Below are positions 1-8,071 of a DNA stretch of 40,915 nucleotides, piece by piece. The translations under genes were made by a program, and so were the position numbers. The notes beneath the pieces are model-generated. The model saw only the letters and a program-made list of their open reading frames with translations. It was not told the origin of the DNA and made no database searches. The stretch covers positions 1 to 40,915 of the forward strand of contig CAKZHE010000259.1 of the NCBI GenBank assembly GCA_936920195.1. The letters are read 5' to 3'. Within the stretch, counting starts at the first letter, position 1, and each line of letters opens with the position of its first letter. Source of the stretch: an uncultured cyanobacterium (GTDB lineage: Bacteria; Cyanobacteriota; Cyanobacteriia; Cyanobacteriales; FACHB-T130).

Positions 1-26
1 TTGTGGCTAGCTAGATTTAAGTAAAG

Positions 27-64
27 CCGTCCTGAGCTTCGCTAAAGGACGGGGTTTCTAACCC
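27..64. repeat. Double hairpin upstream of folD
   Basis: Two inverted repeats sit back to back. CCGTCCT at 27-33 pairs with AGGACGG at 46-52, and GGGTT at 52-56 pairs with AACCC at 60-64, followed by a short T-rich stretch. It could be the terminator of a gene left of the window or a copy of a dispersed palindromic repeat. It ends ten bases before the folD start codon, so it may also lie in the folD leader. Confidence 0.5.
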
Positions 65-73
65 ATTTTTCTG

Positions 74-958
74 ATGACTTCTAGAACGGCTCAGATTATC
101 GACGGTAAAGCTCTGGCGGATAAAATTCAGTCCCAATTGGTAGGGCGCATTCAAGAATTACAGGCCAAAATTGGTCGTCCTCCAGGACTGGCGGTATTGA
201 TGGTGGGCGATAACCCGGCTAGTGCGGCCTATGTCAGTGGCAAAGAAAAAGCCTGTACAAAAGTGGGCATAGCCTCCTTTGGCAAACATTTTCCCACCGA
301 AACCACCCAAGCCGAATTAGCCCAGGAGATTGAATCCCTTAACCAAGATGAACGGGTAGATGGCATTTTAATTCAATTGCCCCTTCCTCCCCATCTCGAT
401 GCCCAAGCCCTGCTATATCAAATTCATCCTGACAAAGATGCCGATGGACTGCATCCAGTCAACTTGGGGCGATTGGTGCGGGGAGAACCAGGTTTGCGGA
501 GTTGTACTCCCGCTGGAGTGATGCAACTACTGGCAGAATATCAGATTCCCATCCAAGGTCAACAAGCCGTGGTAGTTGGACGGAGCATTTTAGTAGGCAA
601 ACCCATTGCCTTGATGTTACTAGCCGCCGATGCTACCGTGACCATAGCCCACTCGCGATCGCAAGACCTCCCTGCCATTACCCGTACTGCCGACATTCTG
701 ATTGCTGCCGTCGGCAAACCGCAATTTATCACCGCTGAGATGGTCAAACCAGGAGCAGTAGTGATTGACGTAGGCATCAATCGCATCACCACTGCCGAAG
801 GAAAAAGCCGCTTAGTGGGAGATGTGGACTTTGAATCGGTAAAAAATATAGCTCAGTTTATTACTCCCGTTCCCAAAGGCGTTGGACCAATGACCGTCAG
901 CATTCTACTGGAAAATACGGTTTGGAGCTATGCTCAAAAAGGGATGAAAAAGTCTTAA
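74..958 (+). CDS. folD: Bifunctional methylenetetrahydrofolate dehydrogenase/cyclohydrolase FolD
   Basis: FolD interconverts 5,10-methylene-, 5,10-methenyl- and 10-formyl-tetrahydrofolate with NADP in the cytosol, supplying one-carbon units. The 294-residue length is typical of the family. The catalytic lysine lies in YVSGK (Lys57), the substrate loop [13 protein letters not shown] is intact, the Rossmann motif GRSILVGKP is present, and the C-terminal [12 protein letters not shown] is conserved. The chosen start gives the usual N-terminus ([15 protein letters not shown]). No clear Shine-Dalgarno sequence precedes it, which is common in cyanobacteria. crtE follows on the same strand after about 155 bases. 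Confidence 0.97.
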   Translation: MTSRTAQIIDGKALADKIQSQLVGRIQELQAKIGRPPGLAVLMVGDNPASAAYVSGKEKACTKVGIASFGKHFPTETTQAELAQEIESLNQDERVDGILIQLPLPPHLDAQALLYQIHPDKDADGLHPVNLGRLVRGEPGLRSCTPAGVMQLLAEYQIPIQGQQAVVVGRSILVGKPIALMLLAADATVTIAHSRSQDLPAITRTADILIAAVGKPQFITAEMVKPGAVVIDVGINRITTAEGKSRLVGDVDFESVKNIAQFITPVPKGVGPMTVSILLENTVWSYAQKGMKKS

Positions 959-1002
959 ATGTTACCAAGTGCGATCGCCATATCCGAACCTAGAGGCAGT
1001 AA

Positions 1003-1046
1003 ACCAGGATACCCTGGTCTGTCACCAAAGCCACCTAGAATGGGTG
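1003..1046. other. Paired small hairpins between folD and crtE
   Basis: ACCAGG at 1003-1008 pairs perfectly with CCTGGT at 1013-1018 across a 4-base loop. CACC at 1032-1035 pairs with GGTG at 1043-1046. Neither stem is followed by a T-run, so a standard terminator is unlikely. They could form structure in the crtE leader or be remnants of a repeat. Confidence 0.3.
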
Positions 1047-1114
1047 AGGGCGCATCCAAACTTCCAGCTAGTAACTTTTATCCCAGTACAATCGACCCGG
1101 AAAAATAGCACAAT

Positions 1115-2035
1115 ATGACCAGTTCCCCGGAGCCAACGCCCTCACCCAACTTTGACCTCAATGCCTACCTTGCCAAAAAACAGTTACTGGTAGAAGCTGC
1201 CCTAGAAAAATCCCTACCCGTTGTCTATCCAGAAACAATTTATGAATCCATGCGCTATTCCCTATTAGCGGGAGGGAAGCGCCTGCGCCCAATTCTGTGT
1301 ATTGCTAGTTGCGAACTAATGGGCGGAACCTTAGAAATGGCAATGCCTACTGCTTGCGCGGTAGAAATGCTGCACACTATGTCCCTAATTCACGACGACT
1401 TGCCAGCGATGGACAACGACGACTATCGTCGGGGGAAACTAACTAACCACAAAGTCTTTGGAGAAGATATCGCGATTTTAGCAGGGGATGGCTTGCTCGC
1501 CTATGCCTTTGAGTTTATTATCGAGCAGACTAAAAATGTTCCCCCAGAAAGGATATTAAAAGTTGTGGCTCGGTTAGCCCGAGTCATGGGAGCGGCAGGT
1601 TTAGTAGGCGGTCAAGTAGTAGATTTAGAATCAGAAGGCAAGCCAGATATCTCTCTGGAAACCTTAAACTTTATTCATACTCACAAAACTGGCGTACTGC
1701 TAGAAGGTTGCGTCATTTCCGGCGCTACCCTCGCCGGAGCATCAGATGATGATTTGAACCGCTTGTCTCGCTATGCCCAAAATATGGGTTTAGCATTTCA
1801 AATTGCCGATGACATCTTGGATATTACAGCTACCAAAGAAGCCCTAGGCAAAACAGCGGGGAAAGACGTGCAAGCCCAAAAAGCCACCTATCCCCGGATA
1901 TGGGGTTTAAAAGAATCTCAACAACAAGCTCGACAATTAATTGACTCAGCCAAAGCTGAACTAGCAGGCTTTCCCCAACAGGCAGCCGATCCACTCCTAG
2001 CGATCGCTGATTATATGATCAACCGCACCCACTAG
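1115..2035 (+). CDS. crtE: Geranylgeranyl diphosphate synthase CrtE
   Basis: This trans-prenyl diphosphate synthase adds isopentenyl diphosphate to allylic diphosphates to make the C20 precursor of carotenoids, the phytol tail of chlorophyll, and quinones. The first aspartate-rich motif is DDLPAMD (Asp94, Asp95, Asp100) and the second is DDILD (232-236). GGKRLRP near residues 53-59 is the diphosphate-binding segment. The 306-residue length is normal for cyanobacterial CrtE. The divergent-PAP2 gene begins 11 bases after the stop, so the two are probably co-transcribed, an order common in cyanobacteria. Confidence 0.95.
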   Translation: MTSSPEPTPSPNFDLNAYLAKKQLLVEAALEKSLPVVYPETIYESMRYSLLAGGKRLRPILCIASCELMGGTLEMAMPTACAVEMLHTMSLIHDDLPAMDNDDYRRGKLTNHKVFGEDIAILAGDGLLAYAFEFIIEQTKNVPPERILKVVARLARVMGAAGLVGGQVVDLESEGKPDISLETLNFIHTHKTGVLLEGCVISGATLAGASDDDLNRLSRYAQNMGLAFQIADDILDITATKEALGKTAGKDVQAQKATYPRIWGLKESQQQARQLIDSAKAELAGFPQQAADPLLAIADYMINRTH

Positions 2036-2046
2036 AGTAAAAAACC

Positions 2047-2502
2047 ATGCAGGACTTTGGACAAATTTTAGAAAACCAGGCACTGCTGGTTGCCCTCTTT
2101 GCCTGTCTCGTAGCACAGGTGACAAAGCTTTTTGTCGAGCTAATCAAAAATAAAAAAGTGAACGTGCGATCGCTTTTCACTACCGGGGGGATGCCTAGCG
2201 CCCATTCTGCCCTAGTTACCGCCTTAGCTGCCAGTGTCGGGCAAACTGTAGGCTGGGCTAGTGCCGAGTTTGCGATCGCGACCATTTTTGCCATTATTGT
2301 CATGTACGATGCCGCTGGTGTCCGCCAAGCCGCAGGCAAACAGGCTCGCATTCTTAACCAAATGATTGATGAATTATTTCAAGAAGACTCCAAATTCAGC
2401 GAAGATCGTCTCAAAGAATTACTCGGACATACTCCTGTGCAAGTCATTGTTGGCTCCATCCTAGGAATTGCCATCTCTTGGATTGCTTGTCGAGCCTATT
2501 AA
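2047..2502 (+). CDS. Divergent PAP2 family membrane protein
   Basis: This 151-residue membrane protein belongs to the divergent PAP2 (YuiD/DUF212) family, a relative of acid phosphatases acting on lipid phosphates. The family motif GGMPSAHSA lies near residues 47-55 and resembles the phosphatase PSGH signature. Hydrophobic segments fall near residues 10-30, 75-95 and 133-148. The start lies 11 bases behind crtE, suggesting an operon and perhaps a role on prenyl phosphates, although that substrate is only inferred from position. Confidence 0.88.
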   Translation: MQDFGQILENQALLVALFACLVAQVTKLFVELIKNKKVNVRSLFTTGGMPSAHSALVTALAASVGQTVGWASAEFAIATIFAIIVMYDAAGVRQAAGKQARILNQMIDELFQEDSKFSEDRLKELLGHTPVQVIVGSILGIAISWIACRAY

Positions 2503-2590
2503 AATCTAATCTCATCAACCCATCTACAACATTTTTGAGTACAGTAGAGATAATCCCTGCACTACTGCCGTTAGGCTCAAAAAAATACCT

Positions 2591-3781
2591 ATGAGTTTAT
2601 CTGGAAAACAACTAATTACCTATCTCTCTTTGCTGGCTATTGGCGGTGGTGCAGGATTGGCGGGGAGCAATTATCTCAAAATCCCCCAAAGCACCGCCAC
2701 TGGAAGCTCGAACCCTACCCCACAGGAGCAGCAAACCTTATCCCCAGTATCGACAAACGCCACTCCCCAAAATCTTAATTTTATTGCCGAGGCGGTGGAA
2801 AAAGTTGGTCCGGCAGTCGTTAGGATTGACTCGGCGCGGAAAGTGGCGCAAGATCCTGATACTACCAATCCCTTCTTTCGGAAATTTTTTGGCGATGAAG
2901 CCCCCAAACGAGAAGAACGAGTGGAACGGGGAACTGGTTCTGGATTTATTCTGAGTGCCGATGGACGGTTGCTAACTAATGCTCATGTAGTGGCTGGTAC
3001 TGATATAGTTAAAGTTACCCTCAAAGATGGACGGGTCTTTCAAGGTAAAGTTTTGGGAGTCGATCCGATTACTGACGTGGCAGCAATTAAAATTGAGGCC
3101 AGCGGGTTGCCTACGGTACAGTTAGGCAAGACTGATAAACTGATTCCGGGACAATGGGCGATCGCTATCGGCAATCCCCTCGGTTTAGATAATACTGTGA
3201 CTGTAGGCATTATTAGTGCCACGGGACGCACCAGTTCCCAAATTGGGATTTCCGATAAACGGGTAAGTTTTATCCAAACCGATGCTGCTATTAATCCTGG
3301 TAATTCTGGCGGACCATTATTAAATGCGCGAGGCGAAGTCATTGGCATTAATACTGCCATTCGCGCTGATGCTCAAGGCTTGGGATTTGCCATTCCCATT
3401 GAAACTGCCGAACGGATTGGTACGCAACTTTTTGCTAAAGGTAGAGTTGAGCATCCCTATTTGGGAATTCAAATGGTTAATCTCAGCGCCGAACTCAAAG
3501 CTGATATTAATAAAGACCCAAATCCGAAGTTTAAAGTAGCGGTAGATAAGGGCGTATTAATAGTCCGGGTAGTCAAAGGTTCTCCCGCTGAGAAAGCTGG
3601 TTTTCGCCCTGGAGATGCCATTCAAAAAGTTGGCGATAAATTTGTCAAAACGGCAGCAGAAGTGCAGCAGCAGGTAGAATCAACCTCAGTTGGGGCAGTT
3701 TTAAAGGTGGAAGTGAATCGCAATGGTCAAAGTCAAATTATTGAAGTGACAACGGCAGCTTTTCCAGCCCAACAGGGATAA
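2591..3781 (+). CDS. Trypsin-like serine protease of the HtrA/Deg family (HhoA/HhoB/HtrA type)
   Basis: This is a Deg/HtrA protease for quality control of damaged proteins outside the cytoplasm. Residues 1-30 form an N-terminal hydrophobic anchor or signal. The chymotrypsin-fold domain carries the triad His132 (TNAHVV), Asp162 (DPITDVA) and Ser239 (GNSGGPL). A single PDZ domain occupies roughly residues 290-390, including the segment SPAEKAGFRPGDAI. The 396-residue length matches cyanobacterial HhoA/HhoB/HtrA. Which paralogue it is cannot be settled without a tree. It runs towards pyrF, with only 29 bases between the two stop codons. Confidence 0.94.
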   Translation: MSLSGKQLITYLSLLAIGGGAGLAGSNYLKIPQSTATGSSNPTPQEQQTLSPVSTNATPQNLNFIAEAVEKVGPAVVRIDSARKVAQDPDTTNPFFRKFFGDEAPKREERVERGTGSGFILSADGRLLTNAHVVAGTDIVKVTLKDGRVFQGKVLGVDPITDVAAIKIEASGLPTVQLGKTDKLIPGQWAIAIGNPLGLDNTVTVGIISATGRTSSQIGISDKRVSFIQTDAAINPGNSGGPLLNARGEVIGINTAIRADAQGLGFAIPIETAERIGTQLFAKGRVEHPYLGIQMVNLSAELKADINKDPNPKFKVAVDKGVLIVRVVKGSPAEKAGFRPGDAIQKVGDKFVKTAAEVQQQVESTSVGAVLKVEVNRNGQSQIIEVTTAAFPAQQG

Positions 3782-3810
3782 CTTGTCAGGTATTTGCAAA
3801 TTTTAGCATC

Positions 3811-4524
3811 CTAATTTGCTAATTCTACACCAATACGTTCCCAAGCGGCAACCGGATTGGGATCGGCAGTAATCGGACGACCAATGACGAGATAATTTGC
3901 TCCAGATGCGATCGCTTCCCTCGGAGACATCATCCGTTTTTGATCGCCTGCTGCCGCCCAGGAGGGGCGAACGCCGGGGCAAACTAACAAGAACTCATCC
4001 CCACAGGTTTGTCGCAATTGCGCGGCTTCCTGGGGCGAACAGACTGCTCCTGGCAAGCCCGATTCCTGAGCTAGTAAAGCCATTTCCAGAGTGTATTCTG
4101 GTAATTCCACAGGAATTTTTAAATCAAAGGCTAAATCCCGCGATGTCAGGCTGGTAAGCAAAGTGATGGCAATCAACTTTGGTGGCGGATATCCGGCTTG
4201 ATTAGCACCTTCCACAGCGGCAGTTTGGGAAGCTTGCAAAGCATTTCTTCCGGCAGTGGCGTGAACGGTAAGTAAATCGACTCCAAAACCAGCGGCAACC
4301 CGACAAGCACCTGCCATGGTATTGGGAATGTCGTGCAGTTTCAAATCCAAAAAAATCCGCTTTTGACGTTCTTTGAGGATGGTTAAAATTTCTGCACCTT
4401 GACTGACAAATAGCTCTAAACCAACTTTCCAAAAAGCAACTTCGGGCAGGAGATCGAGAAGAGCGATCGCTGCGGCTTTCGTTGGCACATCTAGAGGCAC
4501 AATAACTCGATCTGTGACTGCCAA
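3811..4524 (-). CDS. pyrF: Orotidine 5'-phosphate decarboxylase PyrF
   Basis: PyrF decarboxylates orotidine monophosphate to UMP, the last step of pyrimidine synthesis de novo. The signature [10 protein letters not shown] contains the catalytic Asp60-Lys62-Asp65 array. The N-terminal [11 protein letters not shown] strand carries another substrate-binding aspartate. The C-terminal phosphate-gripping region reads [14 protein letters not shown]. The 237-residue length is standard. The gene for a 136-residue coiled-coil protein lies just upstream on the same strand, 21-31 bases away, so the two may share a transcript. Confidence 0.96.
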   Translation of the reverse strand: MAVTDRVIVPLDVPTKAAAIALLDLLPEVAFWKVGLELFVSQGAEILTILKERQKRIFLDLKLHDIPNTMAGACRVAAGFGVDLLTVHATAGRNALQASQTAAVEGANQAGYPPPKLIAITLLTSLTSRDLAFDLKIPVELPEYTLEMALLAQESGLPGAVCSPQEAAQLRQTCGDEFLLVCPGVRPSWAAAGDQKRMMSPREAIASGANYLVIGRPITADPNPVAAWERIGVELAN

Positions 4525-4545
4525 TTTAATTATTTTCCTCCCTGT

Positions 4546-4956
4546 TTAACTACCTTGACAATATTTATTGATATCGCCGACTAATTTAGTCTTTTTCTGA
4601 TTTTCATCATTACCTGCTTGGATCGTTTTGGTAATATCTTGGGTGATTTTCCGGATCTTCACCACCCCATCTGGAGCCTTGGGATCGACAGTCGCGATCG
4701 CCGCCACATTTGTTCCCAAGTTACTCAATTCTTGATTGAGTTTGCTGGCTGAAACCGCGTAGCTATCTCGGTAGGTAATTAGTTCTTTGTCAGCTAGTTT
4801 AACATCTTTGACCTCTTGATTAATTGCTTGCAAGTCCTTAACTAGAGCATCTACCGTCTGTTTATACTTATCAACCATTCCTTTGAGAGCATTGCGATCG
4901 CTTGGTTTAGAACTTTTGAAACTGTCTAAATCCTTTTCGTATTTTTTATGCGCCAT
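4546..4956 (-). CDS. Uncharacterised lysine-rich helical protein
   Basis: No family was recognised. The 136 residues are charged and almost entirely helix-forming, with lysine/aspartate-rich heptad-like stretches, suggesting a coiled coil. The C-terminus holds one cysteine (KYCQGS). No signal peptide or membrane segment is visible. The ATG at 4956 is preferred over the TTG just before it. There is no clear ribosome binding site, and the gene begins only about 35 bases from a perfect 23-bp inverted repeat. An original N-terminus, perhaps with a secretion signal, may therefore have been lost; this is inference. It lies in tandem with pyrF. Confidence 0.7.
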   Translation of the reverse strand: MAHKKYEKDLDSFKSSKPSDRNALKGMVDKYKQTVDALVKDLQAINQEVKDVKLADKELITYRDSYAVSASKLNQELSNLGTNVAAIATVDPKAPDGVVKIRKITQDITKTIQAGNDENQKKTKLVGDINKYCQGS

Positions 4957-4992
4957 CAAAACAGAGCGCAGCCAACTATAATGATACTATAT

Positions 4993-5050
4993 GGTTGGTA
5001 GTTGGGCTTTAGCCCCAATCTCAGAGAGGGCTAAAGCCCAACTACCAACC
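4993..5050. repeat. Palindromic repeat family A, copy 1
   Basis: The arms at 4993-5015 and 5028-5050 are perfect 23-bp inverted repeats around a 12-base loop. The core GTTGGGCTTTAGCCC is shared with three other intergenic copies in the window. Its right end touches the stop codon of the minus-strand gene at 5050-6963, so it sits in that gene's 3' untranslated region and just upstream of the small helical protein gene. Confidence 0.9.
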
Positions 5051-6963
5051 TATTGCCTATTTCCTATTCTTCTCAACCAGCGCCAAATCAGCAAGATTAT
5101 TTCTTCCAACCATAACATGAGCCGATCCAAAGAGGAGAGAATTTTCTCTAAGGGATGTTTAACATATCCGGCGGAAGTGGCTGGAGTTTCAATCGATTCT
5201 AATTCCTCAGAGAAATGATTGGCAGCGATCGCCGGTTGAAGAGGAGCAGTTTTTTGAGTTGATGGTAAAGCCGCTAGTGCTGCTGGTATTTTAGCCGAAG
5301 AACGCTTTTTCTTGGGAAATTTGCGCGACGGAATGGCGGTTCTTTGAGAACTTGGCAAACCACTCACAACGCGGCTAATCGCCGCATAAAAACTATTTTC
5401 CGGTAAGTTAGGCGTACTAGCCGGAGCGAGCGGCGCTGGATTACTGCTACTGGGAGTTTCTTCGGAGGGTTTAAAACTGCCAAATAACCGCTCCCAACTC
5501 AACCAAGGTTGGGCTGGTGGTAAAGTTACTGAAGGTTGATTTAAACTACTGGCTGGAAGATCAGTTACATTGCTCTCAGGTAAGATCCCATCGGGATTAT
5601 TTGCGAATGTTTGATGGCGTTTGCGAGTAAAATACTCAATAGCCCGTTGAATCAGCGCCGGAATGTTGAAAGATGCTGGTTGAGTAATGTCAGTTTCAGC
5701 CGTGGATGACGGCAACTGTGCTGGGTTGGGAGCAATGCCACCTGTGGCTAAAGCCATTGAGGAACTGCTGGGTAAAACTAAGCGATCGCTGATAGTATTA
5801 CCTGGTAACGGCATAGCATCAACCACGGGATTTTCTTCTCCTGGTAGTGGTTGTTGGCGATTGCCAAAAAAGTAGTTAATTGCCCTAGCAATTAAAGCCC
5901 GAATTTTCTCCCCACTACCCACCGCCGGAGTTTCTGCCGAATCTGCCGAAGACACCCAACCAAACTGATTTTGCCACTGCTGGAGAATTTCCTGCGTGCG
6001 GTGGGAAAATTCCTCACCTACATTTAACTGACGCTTTTCCAACTCCGCCACAGTGCAATCGAGAAAAGCTAGTTGATCTAGAATCAATGCCGAGATGTGG
6101 CTCAAATTATCTTCATCTAAGGGGGCAACCGTAGCAGAGGCTAATTGCCGCCTCGTCATGGTAGATTCTTGGAAGAGATTAGTCGCGATCGCCACTGTAC
6201 TACTTTGCATCCAAGCCATACCTTGCCAAAATAACCGGATGGGCAACCAGAGATGCGATCGCTCTTTAGGCAACTTTAATTTATTGGCAATCCCTTGTTG
6301 GGCAACCTGTGCCAATCGCCATTGTCGCCAATAATCCGCCAACTCCCAAATTAACCGTTGTTGCAACCGCCGTTGTTGTTCTGGTGTCAGAATATCCAAA
6401 ATTTCATTCTCTGTCGTCACCAGCACCAAAGTGCGAGATGAGAGCAAACTGGCAACTCCTTGCACCACTAGAGCGCATTTTAAAATTGGGTTACTTTCCG
6501 TGGTGGTTAATTCTTCCCCAGGCAAGGCGGCAACGGTAACTGGCGCAGGCTCAGTTACCGTTGACAGACAAGTAACAATCCAAAACTTTAAATCCCCCGT
6601 CAACGCAGGTTTTGTCGCCGACTCCCCTCCCAAAGAGGGCAATACATTAACCGCTTGCGCCTCTAATTGCCAAGAATCAATTTCTGCCAAAACCTGCTGA
6701 ATCGGTTGTTCGGCTGGGGGTAAACTTGGTTCTGACAACTTACTAGCAGGCAGTGGCGATAATACTTTTCCCACCGTTTCCGCTGCTTGGGCGATCGCCA
6801 ATCGTCCCGCCTGCACCAACAAGTATGCTGGGTAAAGTAGAATTTGCGCTCCCCAGATAGTTGTCATCTTGATCTGTCGCCAGACGCGATCGTACTGTGC
6901 GCTCAACCGGATAGATTGACGATTGAGATAATTGAATAATCTACTTTGATAAGGAGAAGACAT
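5050..6963 (-). CDS. Large uncharacterised protein with an internal repeated motif
   Basis: The family was not recognised. The 637-residue reading from ATG at 6963 (MSSPYQSRLFN) is preferred; the frame extends 19 codons further upstream without a convincing start. A hydrophobic patch near residues 35-60 (WGAQILLYPAYLLVQAG) may be a membrane-associated helix, and another tryptophan/leucine-rich stretch lies at the C-terminus (LMLWLEEIILLIWRWLRRI). A motif of the form ALIxRAIxYFxxxRxQ occurs twice, near residues 356 and 436. Regions between are proline/serine-rich and probably disordered. Two membrane-contact ends around a flexible middle suggest a scaffold or envelope protein, but function is unknown. 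A family A repeat lies immediately after the stop. Confidence 0.8.
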   Translation of the reverse strand: MSSPYQSRLFNYLNRQSIRLSAQYDRVWRQIKMTTIWGAQILLYPAYLLVQAGRLAIAQAAETVGKVLSPLPASKLSEPSLPPAEQPIQQVLAEIDSWQLEAQAVNVLPSLGGESATKPALTGDLKFWIVTCLSTVTEPAPVTVAALPGEELTTTESNPILKCALVVQGVASLLSSRTLVLVTTENEILDILTPEQQRRLQQRLIWELADYWRQWRLAQVAQQGIANKLKLPKERSHLWLPIRLFWQGMAWMQSSTVAIATNLFQESTMTRRQLASATVAPLDEDNLSHISALILDQLAFLDCTVAELEKRQLNVGEEFSHRTQEILQQWQNQFGWVSSADSAETPAVGSGEKIRALIARAINYFFGNRQQPLPGEENPVVDAMPLPGNTISDRLVLPSSSSMALATGGIAPNPAQLPSSTAETDITQPASFNIPALIQRAIEYFTRKRHQTFANNPDGILPESNVTDLPASSLNQPSVTLPPAQPWLSWERLFGSFKPSEETPSSSNPAPLAPASTPNLPENSFYAAISRVVSGLPSSQRTAIPSRKFPKKKRSSAKIPAALAALPSTQKTAPLQPAIAANHFSEELESIETPATSAGYVKHPLEKILSSLDRLMLWLEEIILLIWRWLRRIGNRQ

Positions 6964-7122
6964 AGAAATCCGGGGAAAGCAGTATCTATACTTAGCAAGA
7001 ATTCTTAAGGCTAGCGCCAATTCTCTTCCCTGATTGTGCCATAGTCTAGTCCCATTCCCTCAATTTAGGATTGTAGGCTAGCGATCGCTGCCCTATGATC
7101 TGAGAAAAGCAATGATTTGGCA

Positions 7123-7521
7123 ATGATCTCACTCAAAACTAGAGTTTTCCAACTGGGCGCTATCTTGACAATTGGCGGATTGACTGCTTGCCAATTGTTT
7201 AATCGCAATGTGCCAATCACAAAAATTGGGGATATCCAAAAGAATTGGCAAGGCTACTCTGAAGTTTATCTGCAAGGGAAGACAGGCGATCGCGCTCCCT
7301 TTGTCGGTAGTGGTGCCTATGAATTACAAGATGCCACGGGCAAAATTTGGGTAGTTACTACCCAACCTTTGCCTCAGCCAGGAGAACGGGTGTTGTTGAA
7401 GGGGCAGGTACAGTATAAAAATATTTCGGCTGGCGGTAAAGAGGTGGGAGAGGTTTATATTCAAGAACGGGAGCAACTAGAGCGCCAGCCAGTTGAAAAA
7501 ACGCCTGATGCGGGAAAATAA
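7123..7521 (+). CDS. Small exported lipoprotein, uncharacterised
   Basis: The start is placed at ATG 7123 (MISLKTRVFQLG) rather than the TTG six bases earlier. Residues 1-24 form a signal peptide ending in the lipobox LTAC, so the mature protein should be lipid-anchored at the cysteine. The remaining residues, including YLQGKTGDRAPFVGSGAYELQDATGKIWVVT, read like a small OB-fold/beta-barrel domain; that is inferred from the pattern. The NUDIX gene begins 5 bases after the stop, indicating co-transcription. Confidence 0.82.
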   Translation: MISLKTRVFQLGAILTIGGLTACQLFNRNVPITKIGDIQKNWQGYSEVYLQGKTGDRAPFVGSGAYELQDATGKIWVVTTQPLPQPGERVLLKGQVQYKNISAGGKEVGEVYIQEREQLERQPVEKTPDAGK

Positions 7522-7526
7522 TCATT

Positions 7527-7964
7527 ATGACTAAAAAAACTGAAGTAGCGATCGCCATCCTCTATCGTCATGGTAAATATCTTTTGCAACTGCGAGACAA
7601 TCTCCCCAATATTTCCTTTCCTGGTTTTTGGGGCTTTTTTGGCGGACATTTAGAAGCGGGGGAATCACCGGAAATTGCTTTGCAGCGGGAATTAATGGAG
7701 GAAATTAGTTATCCCCTATCAGCAGCGAATTTTTTTGCCCATTATGCTGATGAAAGGGTACTGCGGCACGTTTTTTATGCTCCTCTACAAGTTGAATTAG
7801 ATCAATTGATATTATTAGAGGGTTGGGATATGGATTTCTTCACTCCAGAACAAATTCGTCAGCGCGATCGCTATTCTACCAAAGCGGGAGAAGCTCGTCC
7901 GATCAGTCCCCTACACCAAAAGATTTTATTGGATTTCATCGATCAAAAAATAGTCAATCATTAA
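7527..7964 (+). CDS. NUDIX hydrolase
   Basis: NUDIX enzymes cleave a nucleoside diphosphate linked to another moiety, often for sanitising oxidised or surplus nucleotides. The NUDIX box is visible near residues 39-60 as GGHLEAGESPEIALQRELMEE, giving GX5EX7REUXEE with the metal-binding glutamates intact. The length of 145 residues is ordinary. The substrate cannot be predicted from the motif. It is translated directly behind the lipoprotein gene, and a family A hairpin followed by six Ts lies just downstream and may end the transcript. Confidence 0.93.
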   Translation: MTKKTEVAIAILYRHGKYLLQLRDNLPNISFPGFWGFFGGHLEAGESPEIALQRELMEEISYPLSAANFFAHYADERVLRHVFYAPLQVELDQLILLEGWDMDFFTPEQIRQRDRYSTKAGEARPISPLHQKILLDFIDQKIVNH

Positions 7965-7975
7965 CTCTAAAAACA

Positions 7976-8033
7976 AAGTTTTTAGTTGGGCTTTAGCCCT
8001 TCCGGATTGGGGCTAAAGCCCAACTACAAACTT
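7976..8033. repeat. Palindromic repeat family A, copy 2 (possible terminator)
   Basis: The arms at 7976-7999 and 8010-8033 are 24-bp inverted repeats with one mismatch, and TTTTTT follows at the right end. It belongs to the same family as the copies near 4993, 9857 and 31593. Its position 12 bases after the NUDIX stop and its T-run make it a plausible Rho-independent terminator on the plus strand. Confidence 0.88.
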
Positions 8034-8071
8034 TTTTATGACTACCTACTTATTCCATATTTTGAGGTGAA

